DNA of 64,000 bases from Thalassospira indica (GTDB lineage Bacteria; Pseudomonadota; Alphaproteobacteria; Rhodospirillales; Thalassospiraceae): positions 4,555,001 through 4,619,000 of the forward strand of contig NZ_CP031555.1 in assembly GCF_003403095.1 (NCBI RefSeq), read 5' to 3'. Under the pieces are notes generated by a model. That model did no database searches. It was given only the letters and a program-made list of their open reading frames with translations, and was not told where the DNA came from. The position numbers and the translations under genes were made by a program. Below are positions 1 to 8,372 of the stretch, piece after piece; the stretch's first letter is position 1; every line of letters begins with the position of its first letter.

Positions 1-861
1 ATCGCGGCCAACTTGGTCAACCTCGTTCTTGATTACGGGCTGGTTTACGGGGCGTTTGGCTTGCCGGAACTGGGTGCCGAAGGTGCGGCATGGACATCAA
101 GCGTCATTCGCTGGTTCATGGCGCTTGGTCTGCTTGGGTATATCCTGCTGATGAAAAGCCATCATCTTTATGGCATTCGCAACGGCTTTGCAGGGTGGTG
201 GCGCGGATCGCGCGATGCCCGCCATCTTGGCTATGCTGCGGGTGCCAGTCAGGGGATGGAAACCGGCGCCTTTGCCGCCATGCAGCTTTTCGCCGGTCGT
301 CTTGGCGTGATTGCCGCGGCAAGTTACGGCATCAGCATGACGCTTTTGGCCCTGATGTTTATGGTAGCACTTGGTCTGGCCTCGGCAACATCGGTTCGGG
401 TCGGCATTGCCTATGGCAGGCGGGACCGACCGGACATGGCGCTTGCCGGGTGGATTGGTCTTTTGACCACGATGTGCGTGATGCTGGCCCTCAGCATTCC
501 GCTTTATCTGTTCCCCGATGCGGTTGCACATCTGTTTACCCAGGACGTCGCAGTGCTTGCCACCACGGTTTCTGTGCTGATTTTGATGCCGATCATTTTC
601 CCGACCGATGGCGGGCAGAATGCCGCGATCAGTGCCCTACGTGGCGCTGGCGATAAATGGGCACCAACGATTTTGCATCTGGTGTCCTATATCTTTGTCA
701 TGATCCCGGTTGGCTATTACCTGTCATTCGTTCTTGAGATGGGGGTGCGCGGCCTGTTCTGGGGGATTGCGATTGCAAGCCTTGTCGCGGTCAGTGGTCT
801 GGCAATCCGGTTCCTGATCGTGTCATCGCGCGACATTCCGGAACATCCCGAACAGATCTAG
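1..861 (+). CDS. MATE family multidrug/Na+ efflux transporter, C-terminal part (5' truncated by window edge)
   Basis: Frame 1 is open from the first base, so the start lies outside the window; a TTG at 13 is internal to the frame and need not be the start. About 286 residues are visible, rich in hydrophobic segments, with phrases typical of the second half of MATE (NorM/DinF) proteins, such as the polar loop followed by a helix containing ATSVRVG and the later SALRGAGDKW. MATE proteins export cationic drugs or metabolites across the inner membrane using Na+ or H+ gradients; the substrate cannot be read from sequence. It ends at TAG and is followed directly by a strong terminator shared with the convergent gene. 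Confidence 0.88.
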   Translation: MAANLVNLVLDYGLVYGAFGLPELGAEGAAWTSSVIRWFMALGLLGYILLMKSHHLYGIRNGFAGWWRGSRDARHLGYAAGASQGMETGAFAAMQLFAGRLGVIAAASYGISMTLLALMFMVALGLASATSVRVGIAYGRRDRPDMALAGWIGLLTTMCVMLALSIPLYLFPDAVAHLFTQDVAVLATTVSVLILMPIIFPTDGGQNAAISALRGAGDKWAPTILHLVSYIFVMIPVGYYLSFVLEMGVRGLFWGIAIASLVAVSGLAIRFLIVSSRDIPEHPEQI

Positions 862-877
862 TCATCGACAAACAAAC

Positions 878-917
878 AAAAAGCGCCGCCGGTTTCGCGC
901 GGCGGCGCTTTTTTTTA
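878..917. terminator. Bidirectional Rho-independent terminator
   Basis: A perfect 10-bp stem (AAGCGCCGCC at 881-890 with GGCGGCGCTT at 901-910) is flanked by A-rich bases on the left and eight T's on the right, so it can stop transcripts from both the MATE gene and the convergent gene. Confidence 0.9.
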
Positions 918-936
918 ACCCATGCCATGCAGGTGA

Positions 937-2202
937 TCAGGAACGCGCGGCATCAAATTGGCGCTTCGGCATCAAAAGATCACAGAACGGCAGGACCAAC
1001 GTGTCGAACGCCGATGCGGCGCGCGCGGCATCAATCCGGATGATGTGCTGTTCGATATCGCGTTGGGTGGCAAACGCGCCAAGCGGTGCCAGTTCCGGCA
1101 AGGCATCAACCATGATCGCGTAAAATGCGATTTGATCCTCGCGCGCTGTTCCCGCCGCCAGATTGTCCAGATGGTTATAAAGCGCCATCGCCAGGAACCA
1201 GCGACAATAAGGCATCAGACCTTGCAATATCTCGGAGCGTTGTTGCGGCTGAACATATTGTTGCAGGTCATGATCAAGCCAGACAGCATTTTGCACGCCT
1301 GCCACAAAGGCATTGCGAAGGGCTGGATGTTCATCACTAAAGAACACGGTCGTCAGCCAGGATGACACATCATCAAGGGCTGCACGGCGCGATGCCGGTG
1401 TGCTGTCATTCCCGAAATCAAGGGCCGGCATCGGCGGTTTGCCCGACATGGCAAGACTTGCCACCGCCGGATCAATCAATGCATTGGCAAGCCATGCCTG
1501 ATGCCAGATTTTCATCGGCCGGAAATAGGGCTCCTTTTCCGAACCACCGGCTTCGATCCAGCTTTCGATCAGATGCGCGCGCCCCAATGCGATACCAAGG
1601 CGCAGGGCATCTTCAAACCCCATGCCGTTTTGCAAGAAAGCATCACCGAGCATGTCTTCAAGCAAGGGCAGCATGCTTGTGACATTGTCAGACCGAAGTC
1701 CTGCACCAAGCGGCTGATAGAATGATGCCGCATCGCTGTGGCCCAGAATGGCGCGGGCATGCTTGGCAAAATCACCCCAAAAAACAAGCTTTACCGGCTC
1801 GGCGCGTTTGCGCCAAAGCGGGCGGGTCATGTGCCAGTTTTCGCATTCAAAATTGGCCATTGGCAGGGCATCGACAAGGCGTGCCAACGGTTTGGTCACC
1901 GCCAATTCCAGATCATCCTCGGATCCGACATGGCCGATGGACAGACGCCAGCCCGGTTCTTCATGCGGATGACGATCGAGCCACAACATTGCAAACCCGG
2001 TTGCATTCGACCGGCCCGCTGCCGGGGCAACGAGATCAAAAAACAGCGACAGGGCTGCTGGCATTTCCGGCACGCTATGATCGGTCAGTGCGTCCCCAAC
2101 GGTCCAGGTTTTGACGATGACATCATCGGCATCCGGTCGATTGTCAAAACGCTGCGGCAGAAAACCGGAATATTCGTTTGCAGGACGGATGGGGTCAGTC
2201 AT
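937..2202 (-). CDS. Hypothetical protein, about 421 residues
   Basis: I do not recognise a family. The frame continues to a GTG at 2229, but the ATG at 2202 has a GAGG motif seven bases upstream and is the better start. The protein has no obvious signal peptide or membrane segment, so it is probably cytoplasmic. It is rich in Trp, His and acidic residues, with an N-terminal segment that looks alpha/beta and a mostly helical second half. It stands between a shared terminator and a divergent-tail AraC gene on the same strand 147 bases upstream, which may or may not regulate it. No catalytic signature is visible. Confidence 0.6.
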   Translation of the reverse strand: MTDPIRPANEYSGFLPQRFDNRPDADDVIVKTWTVGDALTDHSVPEMPAALSLFFDLVAPAAGRSNATGFAMLWLDRHPHEEPGWRLSIGHVGSEDDLELAVTKPLARLVDALPMANFECENWHMTRPLWRKRAEPVKLVFWGDFAKHARAILGHSDAASFYQPLGAGLRSDNVTSMLPLLEDMLGDAFLQNGMGFEDALRLGIALGRAHLIESWIEAGGSEKEPYFRPMKIWHQAWLANALIDPAVASLAMSGKPPMPALDFGNDSTPASRRAALDDVSSWLTTVFFSDEHPALRNAFVAGVQNAVWLDHDLQQYVQPQQRSEILQGLMPYCRWFLAMALYNHLDNLAAGTAREDQIAFYAIMVDALPELAPLGAFATQRDIEQHIIRIDAARAASAFDTLVLPFCDLLMPKRQFDAARS

Positions 2203-2349
2203 GGCAGCCTCGTGGATGCGAAGGGGCACGATGATTTAAACAAAATCATTCATGGCGCTGCTGATACCCAAGGAAACCGGGCAGGTCAATCATCCGGCGC
2301 TCAACCCGCACACCATAAATGGTCGCAGTCACTCCCGACTGGTTGGCCG

Positions 2350-3309
2350 TTACGCCCGGGTCAAACCGGCATGGCCGATGCTGGCCTCACGGTAGACAGA
2401 GGGCGGCATCGCCATCAAACGTCTGAAATCACGAGAGAAATGCGCATTATCTGTAAAGCCGCACCAGAACCCGATTTCACCAACCGAAAGCGTGGTGCCA
2501 TACAAAAGCCGACAGGCTTCGCGCACACGCACCAGACGCAAAAGGTCAGAAAACCGGCTGTTGGCCTGTTGCAAGCGGCGCTGCAAGGTGCGGCCTGATG
2601 TATCAAGCGCAGTAGCAACTTCATCAATCGTCCAGCTGCGACCGATGTCATGTTCCAAAACCGTACAAAGCTGTTGCACGATCGGGCGCTGCGCCCCGAT
2701 TGAGGGCGCGGTACCGGGCATATTGGCCATGAATGGATAGGATGACGAAACCTGTTCGAAACTGCCCCAATTGATCCGAAAACGAAGGCCACGCCCTGAA
2801 AAAGCCAGTTTGTCGCTAATGCGGCCCTTGCGCGTCACGCGCACTGCCGGACCGTGGCTTGGCAAAATGGTGGCGTCAATATTCTCGGCCCCGGCGGCTT
2901 CAAGCAACCCAATCAAAAATCCCAGCAAAAGCAGGTTTTCCACGCGTGCCGGGGGCTGACCGCGCACGACCCCGCGATGGATGGTCATGGATTTTCCGGT
3001 GACGGAAAAGTCGCTGCGTGCACGCGCGTGGGAATAGCCTTCCAGTCGGCGCCAGCGATCCGCAATCACCGACGGTGTTGCCGAGTGACGCAACATGGTC
3101 AGGATCGGTTCCTGTTCCTTGGCCGCCAGATACCGCCCAAGACGCACTAGCACCGCCGGACCATTGATCTCTTCAAGGGCCAGCATGATGCTGCGCAGCT
3201 TGGCTGAAGTTACGACAGTCCCGCCCGGGACAAGGTCATAGCCCCGCGGCAACCATGCCAGTTGCCGGATCAGGGCAACATGCAAACCAAAAGAAACAAA
3301 TTCCTGCAT
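2350..3309 (-). CDS. AraC family transcriptional regulator
   Basis: About 319 residues starting at ATG 3309 (a TTG lies one codon earlier). The C-terminal third carries the double helix-turn-helix of AraC/XylS proteins: the first helix pair around DEVATALDTSGRTLQRRL and the second around SVGEIGFWCGFTDNAHFSRDFRR, followed by the usual P-S-V-Y-R ending. The N-terminal 200 residues resemble the arabinose-binding-like domain found in OruR/GbuR-type AraC proteins, which senses small ligands. Its target is unknown; the nearest candidates are the unrecognised gene downstream on the same strand and the divergent phosphatase-kinase pair. It acts as a DNA-binding activator in the cytoplasm. Confidence 0.88.
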   Translation of the reverse strand: MQEFVSFGLHVALIRQLAWLPRGYDLVPGGTVVTSAKLRSIMLALEEINGPAVLVRLGRYLAAKEQEPILTMLRHSATPSVIADRWRRLEGYSHARARSDFSVTGKSMTIHRGVVRGQPPARVENLLLLGFLIGLLEAAGAENIDATILPSHGPAVRVTRKGRISDKLAFSGRGLRFRINWGSFEQVSSSYPFMANMPGTAPSIGAQRPIVQQLCTVLEHDIGRSWTIDEVATALDTSGRTLQRRLQQANSRFSDLLRLVRVREACRLLYGTTLSVGEIGFWCGFTDNAHFSRDFRRLMAMPPSVYREASIGHAGLTRA

Positions 3310-3535
3310 CAAAACGCGCCAAATTGAAGGTAATTGGCGCGATCATACAAACTAATGACTGACCTGTCAGTGTCGCATTCAAAATGTCACGAAGCTGTTA
3401 CATTCATCCGGTTTTGCGTAAACATCTTTGAGATGAAGATCACTGCGCGGAACGACAAGTCGTTGCCCGCGGGGGATGGGCATGTCACTCTGAAAGGCAT
3501 CTCCTGCCCCTTCCCAGACAATACGGATAGATAGC

Positions 3536-4021
3536 GTGATCAAGGTTCTTTTCGTCTGTACCGGCAACATCTGTCGCTCGCCCACGGCCGATGGCGTTTT
3601 CCGCAAGATGGTTCGCGATGCCGGACTGGATAACCATATCAGCGTCGATAGCTGCGGGTTGTCGGCCTATCATGTTGGCGAATTGCCCGACCCGCGATCG
3701 CGTGAAATGGCGCAAAGTCGCGGCATTGATCTCAGCGATATTCGATCCCGCAAGATCAAACCGACGGACTACCATGAGTTCGATTATGTTTTGGCCATGG
3801 ATGACGGGCATCTGCGCGATATGCGCCGCCAGGCACCAAATACCCATCAGCACCGCATTGAGCTGTTTCTGGATTATCACCCGTTGATGGCAGGACAAAG
3901 CGTCCCCGATCCCTATTACGGCGGTGCCAACGGGTTTGTCGATGTGTTTGACATGATTGAGGAAGCCTCAAGCAACCTGCTGTCGCACATCCGCGAAAAA
4001 CACGGAATCCAGGGCCCCTAG
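3536..4021 (+). CDS. Low-molecular-weight phosphatase (LMW-PTP fold), possible ribulosamine-5-phosphate phosphatase
   Basis: 161 residues from a GTG start, the normal length for the LMW-PTP family. The phosphate loop VCTGNICRSP gives the C-x5-R-S motif with nucleophile Cys8 and Arg14, and the general-acid loop appears near the C-terminus as PDPYYG. The fructosamine-kinase homologue begins 27 bases downstream, so both are probably co-transcribed. In several bacteria such LMW-PTP genes next to fructosamine-kinase homologues encode sugar-amine 5-phosphatases acting in protein deglycation rather than phosphotyrosine phosphatases. That role is inferred here from the neighbourhood; a phosphotyrosine or arsenate reductase-like role cannot be excluded from sequence alone. 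Confidence 0.9.
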   Translation: MIKVLFVCTGNICRSPTADGVFRKMVRDAGLDNHISVDSCGLSAYHVGELPDPRSREMAQSRGIDLSDIRSRKIKPTDYHEFDYVLAMDDGHLRDMRRQAPNTHQHRIELFLDYHPLMAGQSVPDPYYGGANGFVDVFDMIEEASSNLLSHIREKHGIQGP

Positions 4022-4048
4022 TCCCTCGGAACGGATCATGGATATGCC

Positions 4049-4921
4049 ATGGATAAACGCGCTCTTTCAGATTTGATCAAACGCCACACCGGGGCGTCGG
4101 TGCGATCCATCGCGCCACTTTCGGGTGGATGCGTTGCCAATGTAATGCGCGCCGATCTGGATGATGGGCGGCAACTGGTGATCAAACACAGCACGACAAA
4201 TGATGCGCAAGACAGTGCAGGTCTTTTGATCGAGGCGGAAATGCTGCGTTATTTCAAAACGCACTCCCCGATCCCTTGTCCCGAGGTCATCCATGCCGAC
4301 ACAAATTGTCTGGTGATGACATTTATCGCCAACGACAACCGAATGACTGGTCGTGTGCAGCGCGAGCTTGCCGAAAAGTTGGCAAGCCAGCATCAGGTAA
4401 CATCCGATATGTTCGGACTTGGCTTTGACACTTTAACTGGCGGCCTGGCGCAACCCAATACACAGGAAGAAAGCTGGATTACCTTTTTCGCCGAACATCG
4501 TTTACGCCATATGGCGCATTGTGCGCAGCGTGAAGGCAAGCTTCCGGGCAGTATTGTCGCCCGACTTGATCGACTGATTGACAGGCTTGAGGACTATTTG
4601 CCCACAGACAGCAAACCCTCGCTCCTGCATGGTGATCTGTGGGGTGGCAATATCCTGTGCAGGATCGACACACTTGCCGGTTTGATTGATCCGGCGATCT
4701 ATTACGGGGACCGGGAAATCGAACTGGCCTTCGGGACGCTATTTGGCGACCTGACATCGGAATTTTTTGGGCGATATAATGAAATACTGCCAATCAATCC
4801 CGGATTCTTTGAAGAACGCCGCGATTTGTATAATCTTTATCCGTTACTGGTCCATGTTCGCCTGTTTGGCGGCCATTATGTCGGTTCGGTTGACCATATC
4901 CTTGCCCGATTTGGTCAATAG
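4049..4921 (+). CDS. Fructosamine/ribulosamine 3-kinase family protein
   Basis: 290 residues, the usual length for this family of aminoglycoside-kinase-like enzymes. The nucleotide loop is LSGGCVANV, an IKH lysine follows, and the catalytic loop is LHGDLWGGNIL with His194, Asp196 and Asn201; the metal-binding region follows as LIDPAIYYGDREIELA. These enzymes phosphorylate C3 of ketoamines formed on proteins by glycation, making the adduct unstable. Bacterial members usually prefer ribulosamines and erythrulosamines. The upstream phosphatase could generate the dephosphorylated substrate. The GTG-ATG pair with a 27-base gap suggests a two-gene operon. The protein is cytoplasmic. Confidence 0.92.
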   Translation: MDKRALSDLIKRHTGASVRSIAPLSGGCVANVMRADLDDGRQLVIKHSTTNDAQDSAGLLIEAEMLRYFKTHSPIPCPEVIHADTNCLVMTFIANDNRMTGRVQRELAEKLASQHQVTSDMFGLGFDTLTGGLAQPNTQEESWITFFAEHRLRHMAHCAQREGKLPGSIVARLDRLIDRLEDYLPTDSKPSLLHGDLWGGNILCRIDTLAGLIDPAIYYGDREIELAFGTLFGDLTSEFFGRYNEILPINPGFFEERRDLYNLYPLLVHVRLFGGHYVGSVDHILARFGQ

Positions 4922-4981
4922 GCCGGTTATGGGCGCGCCCACGCGCCAAGCTACAAACACACAAAAAAGGGGACGAGAGAG

Positions 4982-5431
4982 TTGAGAATTCTACTAGGTG
5001 CCGCAGTTGCCTCGACCATGACGGTCAGTATTGCCGCCATTGCGCATGAAGGAGCAACCGGTGTCGTCAAGGAACGTATGGATGGCATGAAGGCCATCGG
5101 TCAGCAGGTCAAGATCATGGTGCCAATGATGAAGGGTGCCCTGCCCTATGACCCCGAACAGGTTGCAAAGTCAGCCGCGATTATTGAAGGCAATTCCGGC
5201 GAAACCTTTACCACCCTTTTCCCCGAAGGCAGCAACGAACATCCTTCCGAAGCACTTTCTGACATCTGGGACGACTGGTCGAAATTCAGCGGCCTTGCCA
5301 ATGAACTGAATTCCAAGGCCGCGGACCTCAAAACAGTTGCAACCAATGGCGGATCGGAAGACGACTTCAAGGCAGCGCTTGGTCAGATGATGCAGACCTG
5401 CAAGTCCTGCCATAGCGACTTCAAGGACTAA
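4982..5431 (+). CDS. Cytochrome c' (periplasmic c-type cytochrome)
   Basis: 149 residues beginning with TTG behind an AG-rich ribosome site (aaggggacgagagag). A signal peptide with small residues ends near IAAIAHE, so the mature protein is periplasmic. The haem-binding motif CKSCH (Cys140, Cys143, His144) lies at the very C-terminus and the rest reads as a four-helix bundle, both diagnostic of cytochrome c'. These proteins bind NO or CO at a five-coordinate haem and are thought to buffer nitric oxide. It is a single-gene unit with its own terminator. The start is the only plausible in-frame one that preserves the signal peptide. Confidence 0.92.
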   Translation: MRILLGAAVASTMTVSIAAIAHEGATGVVKERMDGMKAIGQQVKIMVPMMKGALPYDPEQVAKSAAIIEGNSGETFTTLFPEGSNEHPSEALSDIWDDWSKFSGLANELNSKAADLKTVATNGGSEDDFKAALGQMMQTCKSCHSDFKD

Positions 5432-5457
5432 ATCGTTCAAAGACCGGCAATCATCAC

Positions 5458-5492
5458 AAAGGCCGCAGCAAATGCTGCGGCCTCTTTGTTTG
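5458..5492 (+). terminator. Rho-independent terminator after cytochrome c'
   Basis: A 9-bp GC stem (GGCCGCAGC 5461-5469 with GCTGCGGCC 5474-5482) closes a four-base loop and is followed by TCTTTGTTTG. It may also serve folE from the other side. Confidence 0.85.
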
Positions 5493-5513
5493 TATAGCTG
5501 TATCAAATTGTTG

Positions 5514-6104
5514 TTAGCGCCCGATCATGGCAAAGAATTCGCGACGCGTGATCGGGTCGTCGCGGAATGCGCCAAGCATCCGGCTGGTGACCATCGACAC
5601 GCCGGTCTTGTGCACGCCACGGGTGCTCATGCATTGGTGATTGGCATCAATCACCACCGCCACACCAAGCGGATCGAGTTCTTCCTGAATGGTGTTGGCA
5701 ACCTGTGCGGTCATCTTTTCCTGAATCTGCAGGCGTTTGGCATAAACCTCGACCACGCGGGCCAGTTTGGAAATGCCAACAACACGGCGGCGCGGCAGAT
5801 AGGCGACATGTGCCACACCAATGATCGGCACCATGTGATGTTCGCAATAGGATTCGACGCGAATGTCGCGCAGAACGACCATTTCGTCATAGCCGTCGGT
5901 TTCTTCGAATGTCCGACGCAGAATTTCAGCCGGGTCCTGCTGATAGCCAGCAAAGAATTCACCATAAGACCGTGCCACACGGTCAGGGGTTCCGCGCAAA
6001 CCTTCGCGGTCGGGATCATCCCCGGCCCAACGCAGAAGTGTCCGAACCGCTTCTTCTGCTTCTTCGCGTGTCGGACGCTTCACCGGGTTATGTTCGCTGC
6101 ACAT
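5514..6104 (-). CDS. folE: GTP cyclohydrolase I
   Basis: 196 residues, standard size. It converts GTP to 7,8-dihydroneopterin triphosphate, the first step of folate (and queuosine) synthesis, in the cytoplasm. The zinc ligands are present: Cys87 and His90 in YCEHH and Cys158 in HQCMSTRGV; the substrate-binding stretch [20 protein letters not shown] is intact. It lies on the minus strand 88 bases downstream of apaG with no strong terminator between, so the two may be co-transcribed. Confidence 0.96.
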   Translation of the reverse strand: MCSEHNPVKRPTREEAEEAVRTLLRWAGDDPDREGLRGTPDRVARSYGEFFAGYQQDPAEILRRTFEETDGYDEMVVLRDIRVESYCEHHMVPIIGVAHVAYLPRRRVVGISKLARVVEVYAKRLQIQEKMTAQVANTIQEELDPLGVAVVIDANHQCMSTRGVHKTGVSMVTSRMLGAFRDDPITRREFFAMIGR

Positions 6105-6192
6105 ACCAAATCCTTTGTCATTTTATTACAGGATTGAACCTGCCTTGGTGGGGCTCACGGCCCGCGCTACCTGATACTGTTTTTTGATGCGA

Positions 6193-6585
6193 TCAGTTCA
6201 CAGTGTGTTGCCCATGCGGACTGTCCAGCGAAAAGGCTGGAATCGCAATATCAAAATGATTGCCGTCCATATCCGTCATTTCGAATGTTCCGACCATGAA
6301 GCCGCTTGGCGTGGTCAGTGGCGCGCCACTGGTGTAGTTGAAACTTTCGCCGCAGGCCAAAACAGGCTGTTCGCCGACAACACCCGGGCCTTTGACTTCT
6401 TGGGTTTCGCCACGCGAATCCGTAATCCGCCAGTGACGGTTAAGCAACTGAACAGTTTTCGATCCGAGATTCTCGATCTCGATGCGATAAGCCCAAATGT
6501 AACGATGGGTGTCCGGGTCTGATTCGTCCTCAAGGAACATCGGTTTTACCGATACCTTGATGTCGTGGGTTACGGTCGAATACAT
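6193..6585 (-). CDS. apaG: ApaG domain protein (Co2+/Mg2+ efflux-associated)
   Basis: 130 residues from ATG 6585, which has GGAG nine bases upstream; a longer frame to 6624 lacks such a site and would add residues outside the family. The whole protein is one ApaG/FN3-like beta-sandwich with the conserved YIWAYRIEIEN, HWRITDS and GEQPVL..GESF blocks and the GTFEM strand. ApaG is widespread and linked genetically to divalent cation tolerance, but its biochemical function is unsettled; the same fold occurs in F-box proteins and mammalian PolDIP2. It sits between metZ and folE on the minus strand. Confidence 0.93.
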   Translation of the reverse strand: MYSTVTHDIKVSVKPMFLEDESDPDTHRYIWAYRIEIENLGSKTVQLLNRHWRITDSRGETQEVKGPGVVGEQPVLACGESFNYTSGAPLTTPSGFMVGTFEMTDMDGNHFDIAIPAFSLDSPHGQHTVN

Positions 6586-6728
6586 GCATATCTCCGGGCC
6601 AAGTGTGTTCCAGTCAATTTGCATCAGCCAAGAATGCGATGGATGGACCCTTTATGTAGACAATCCTTCCCGAAAGTACCAGTCGGCAGTCAAAACAAAC
6701 TGGCATTATCCCCCGGATCGGAAACGAT

Positions 6729-6754
6729 AAGGCCCGCACAATGTACGGGCCGGA
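6729..6754 (-). terminator. Possible weak terminator after metZ
   Basis: Stem GGCCCG (6731-6736) with CGGGCC (6746-6751) and a nine-base loop lies just beyond the metZ stop. On the minus strand only a short TTAT follows, so termination would be weak. Confidence 0.45.
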
Positions 6755-6785
6755 TCGATGTCAGGATTACTGTTGGTCCATGCTT

Positions 6786-7988
6786 TTAAACGGCAAGGGC
6801 CGCCAACAGGTCTTCCTTGAGGTCATCAATATCTTCCAGACCGACAGATAGACGCAGCATGCCCTCGGTAATGCCCATGGCAACCTTGTCCTCGGCCGGT
6901 ACACGCTGATGCGTGGTGGTCCAGGGATGGGTTGCAAGGCTTTTTGCATCGCCAAGGTTGTTGGAAATATCAATCAGCTTGAGATTATCAAGCAACGAGA
7001 AGGCTGCTTTTTTACCACCGGCAAGCTCGATTGCGATCAATCCACCACCACGGCCAGACATTTGCTTCATTGCCAGTTCATGCTGCGGGTGACTTTTCAG
7101 CCCCGGATATAGAACGCGTGACACGTGCGGCTGTTCCGAAAGAAACTCAGCCAATGCAGTTGCATTGCGAATATGCTGATCCACACGCAGGCTAAGTGTC
7201 TCAAGCCCCTTAAGAAGAACCCAGGCATTGAACGGGCTCATGCTTGGCCCGGTATGACGCAGGAAGGTAGTCAGGTGTTCGTCATGCCATTCCTTGTCAT
7301 TAAACAGGATCGCCCCGCCAAGGCAGCGCCCCTGCCCATCAATATGCTTGGTCGCGGAATAGACAACAATATCCGCCCCCAGTTCCATCGGCTTTTGCAG
7401 GATCGGTGTGGCAAAGACGTTATCGACAATCACCTTGGCACCGGCCTTGTGCGCCAGTTCGGAAATGAAGGCGATATCAAGAACCTCAAGCGTCGGGTTC
7501 GAAGGTGTTTCAAGGAAAACCGCATCGGCCGGCTTCGAAAGTGCCTTTTCCCAGGCGTCCTTGTCCGTGCCGTCCACCAGTTCGGTCTCAACACCAAACC
7601 GCGGCAAAAGCGTGGTCAGGATAAATTCGCACGACCCGAACAGCGCACGCGATCCAACCACACGTCCACCGGCCTTGGTGCTGGCCGCCAACGCATTCCA
7701 GACAGCCGACATGCCCGATGCCGTTGCGCGGCAATATTGCGCGCCCTCGATCAGGGCAAGGCGTTCTTCGAACATGCCAACGGTCGGATTGGCGAAACGC
7801 GAATACACAAAACGTTCCGGACCGCTGCCATCAAAGGAGGCCTCGGCCTCGGCGGCAGTTTCATACACATAGCCGGAATTCATAAAGATGGCTTCGGAGG
7901 TCTCGCAGAATCCGCTGCGCGCTGTACCGCCACGCACGGATCGGGTCGCTGCGCGCCAGTTATCGGAAGCCTTTTTGTCGGTCGTCAT
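6786..7988 (-). CDS. metZ: O-succinylhomoserine sulfhydrylase
   Basis: 400 residues from ATG 7988 with AGGAG upstream; the frame extends further to 8057 but that part is leader RNA. It belongs to the Cys/Met metabolism PLP-dependent family, with the PLP lysine at Lys214 in YSATKHIDGQGRCLGG and the phosphate-binding SGMSAVWNA. The sequence matches the MetZ subgroup, which makes homocysteine directly from O-succinylhomoserine and sulfide, bypassing cystathionine. An O-acetylhomoserine-using paralogue is a lesser possibility. Expression is likely controlled by the SAM-II aptamer and terminator directly upstream, so high S-adenosylmethionine should lower transcription. Confidence 0.94.
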   Translation of the reverse strand: MTTDKKASDNWRAATRSVRGGTARSGFCETSEAIFMNSGYVYETAAEAEASFDGSGPERFVYSRFANPTVGMFEERLALIEGAQYCRATASGMSAVWNALAASTKAGGRVVGSRALFGSCEFILTTLLPRFGVETELVDGTDKDAWEKALSKPADAVFLETPSNPTLEVLDIAFISELAHKAGAKVIVDNVFATPILQKPMELGADIVVYSATKHIDGQGRCLGGAILFNDKEWHDEHLTTFLRHTGPSMSPFNAWVLLKGLETLSLRVDQHIRNATALAEFLSEQPHVSRVLYPGLKSHPQHELAMKQMSGRGGGLIAIELAGGKKAAFSLLDNLKLIDISNNLGDAKSLATHPWTTTHQRVPAEDKVAMGITEGMLRLSVGLEDIDDLKEDLLAALAV

Positions 7989-8035
7989 CGTCTTGCTCCT
8001 ACATGCCCGAAATATATGCATATCGTAATCCGGAC

Positions 8036-8070
8036 ACAAAAAAACCCTGACCGGCATGATTGGGTCAGGG
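8036..8070 (-). terminator. Attenuator terminator in the metZ leader
   Basis: On the minus strand CCCTGACC (8063-8070) pairs with GGTCAGGG (8045-8052) around a ten-base loop and is followed by seven T's. It lies between the SAM-II aptamer and the metZ ribosome site, where it would give premature termination. Confidence 0.85.
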
Positions 8071-8083
8071 CCGAAGCCATAGC

Positions 8084-8137
8084 ACCCCTCTTTAGCGATT
8101 TTTTACGTGGCCGCAAGCCGGTCGACAAATCCCACGA
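8084..8137 (-). promoter_or_regulatory. SAM-II riboswitch
   Basis: The leader of metZ contains all marks of the compact SAM-II pseudoknot. Stem P1 pairs CGTGG (8136-8132) with CCACG (8110-8106). The first loop holds GATTTG (8131-8126) and CTTGC, and GATTT pairs with the downstream AAATC (8101-8097) to form the pseudoknot. The conserved tail CGCTAAAG followed by GGGG is present. SAM-II binds S-adenosylmethionine and is known mainly from alphaproteobacterial methionine genes. Here it is followed by a terminator rather than lying immediately on the ribosome site. Confidence 0.88.
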
Positions 8138-8144
8138 TGCGCAG

Positions 8145-8173
8145 ACGATACGTCCAGTTTTCCCCTACGTCAA
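8145..8173 (-). promoter_or_regulatory. Sigma-70 type promoter of the metZ transcript
   Basis: TTGACG (8173-8168) and TATCGT (8150-8145) are separated by exactly 17 bases, and transcription would begin just before the riboswitch P1 stem. Confidence 0.7.
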
Positions 8174-8372
8174 GCGCCACTCCCTCAGGTTTATTGCGCA
8201 TGTTCCTGCGCCATCCCGCCCGGCTTTGTACAATTTGCCCTCACGCAATGGTGAAGGCAGTTCATAAGCAAGTTTTGAGATTTCTCTCTAATGTTGGATC
8301 AAATAATGCGATCCTGCTGTTTAAGGATTTGCATATCGCCCCACCGATGCGACTTGCAAGAGACTGAAATTA

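Noticed and set aside
3334..3534. A 66-codon open frame between the AraC gene and the phosphatase
   Set aside because: No ribosome site, no recognisable protein character, and it occupies the region where both divergent promoters must lie.
7125..8267. Long plus-strand open frame opposite metZ
   Set aside because: It is antisense to a full-length, well-conserved enzyme and reads as a basic, low-hydrophobicity shadow.
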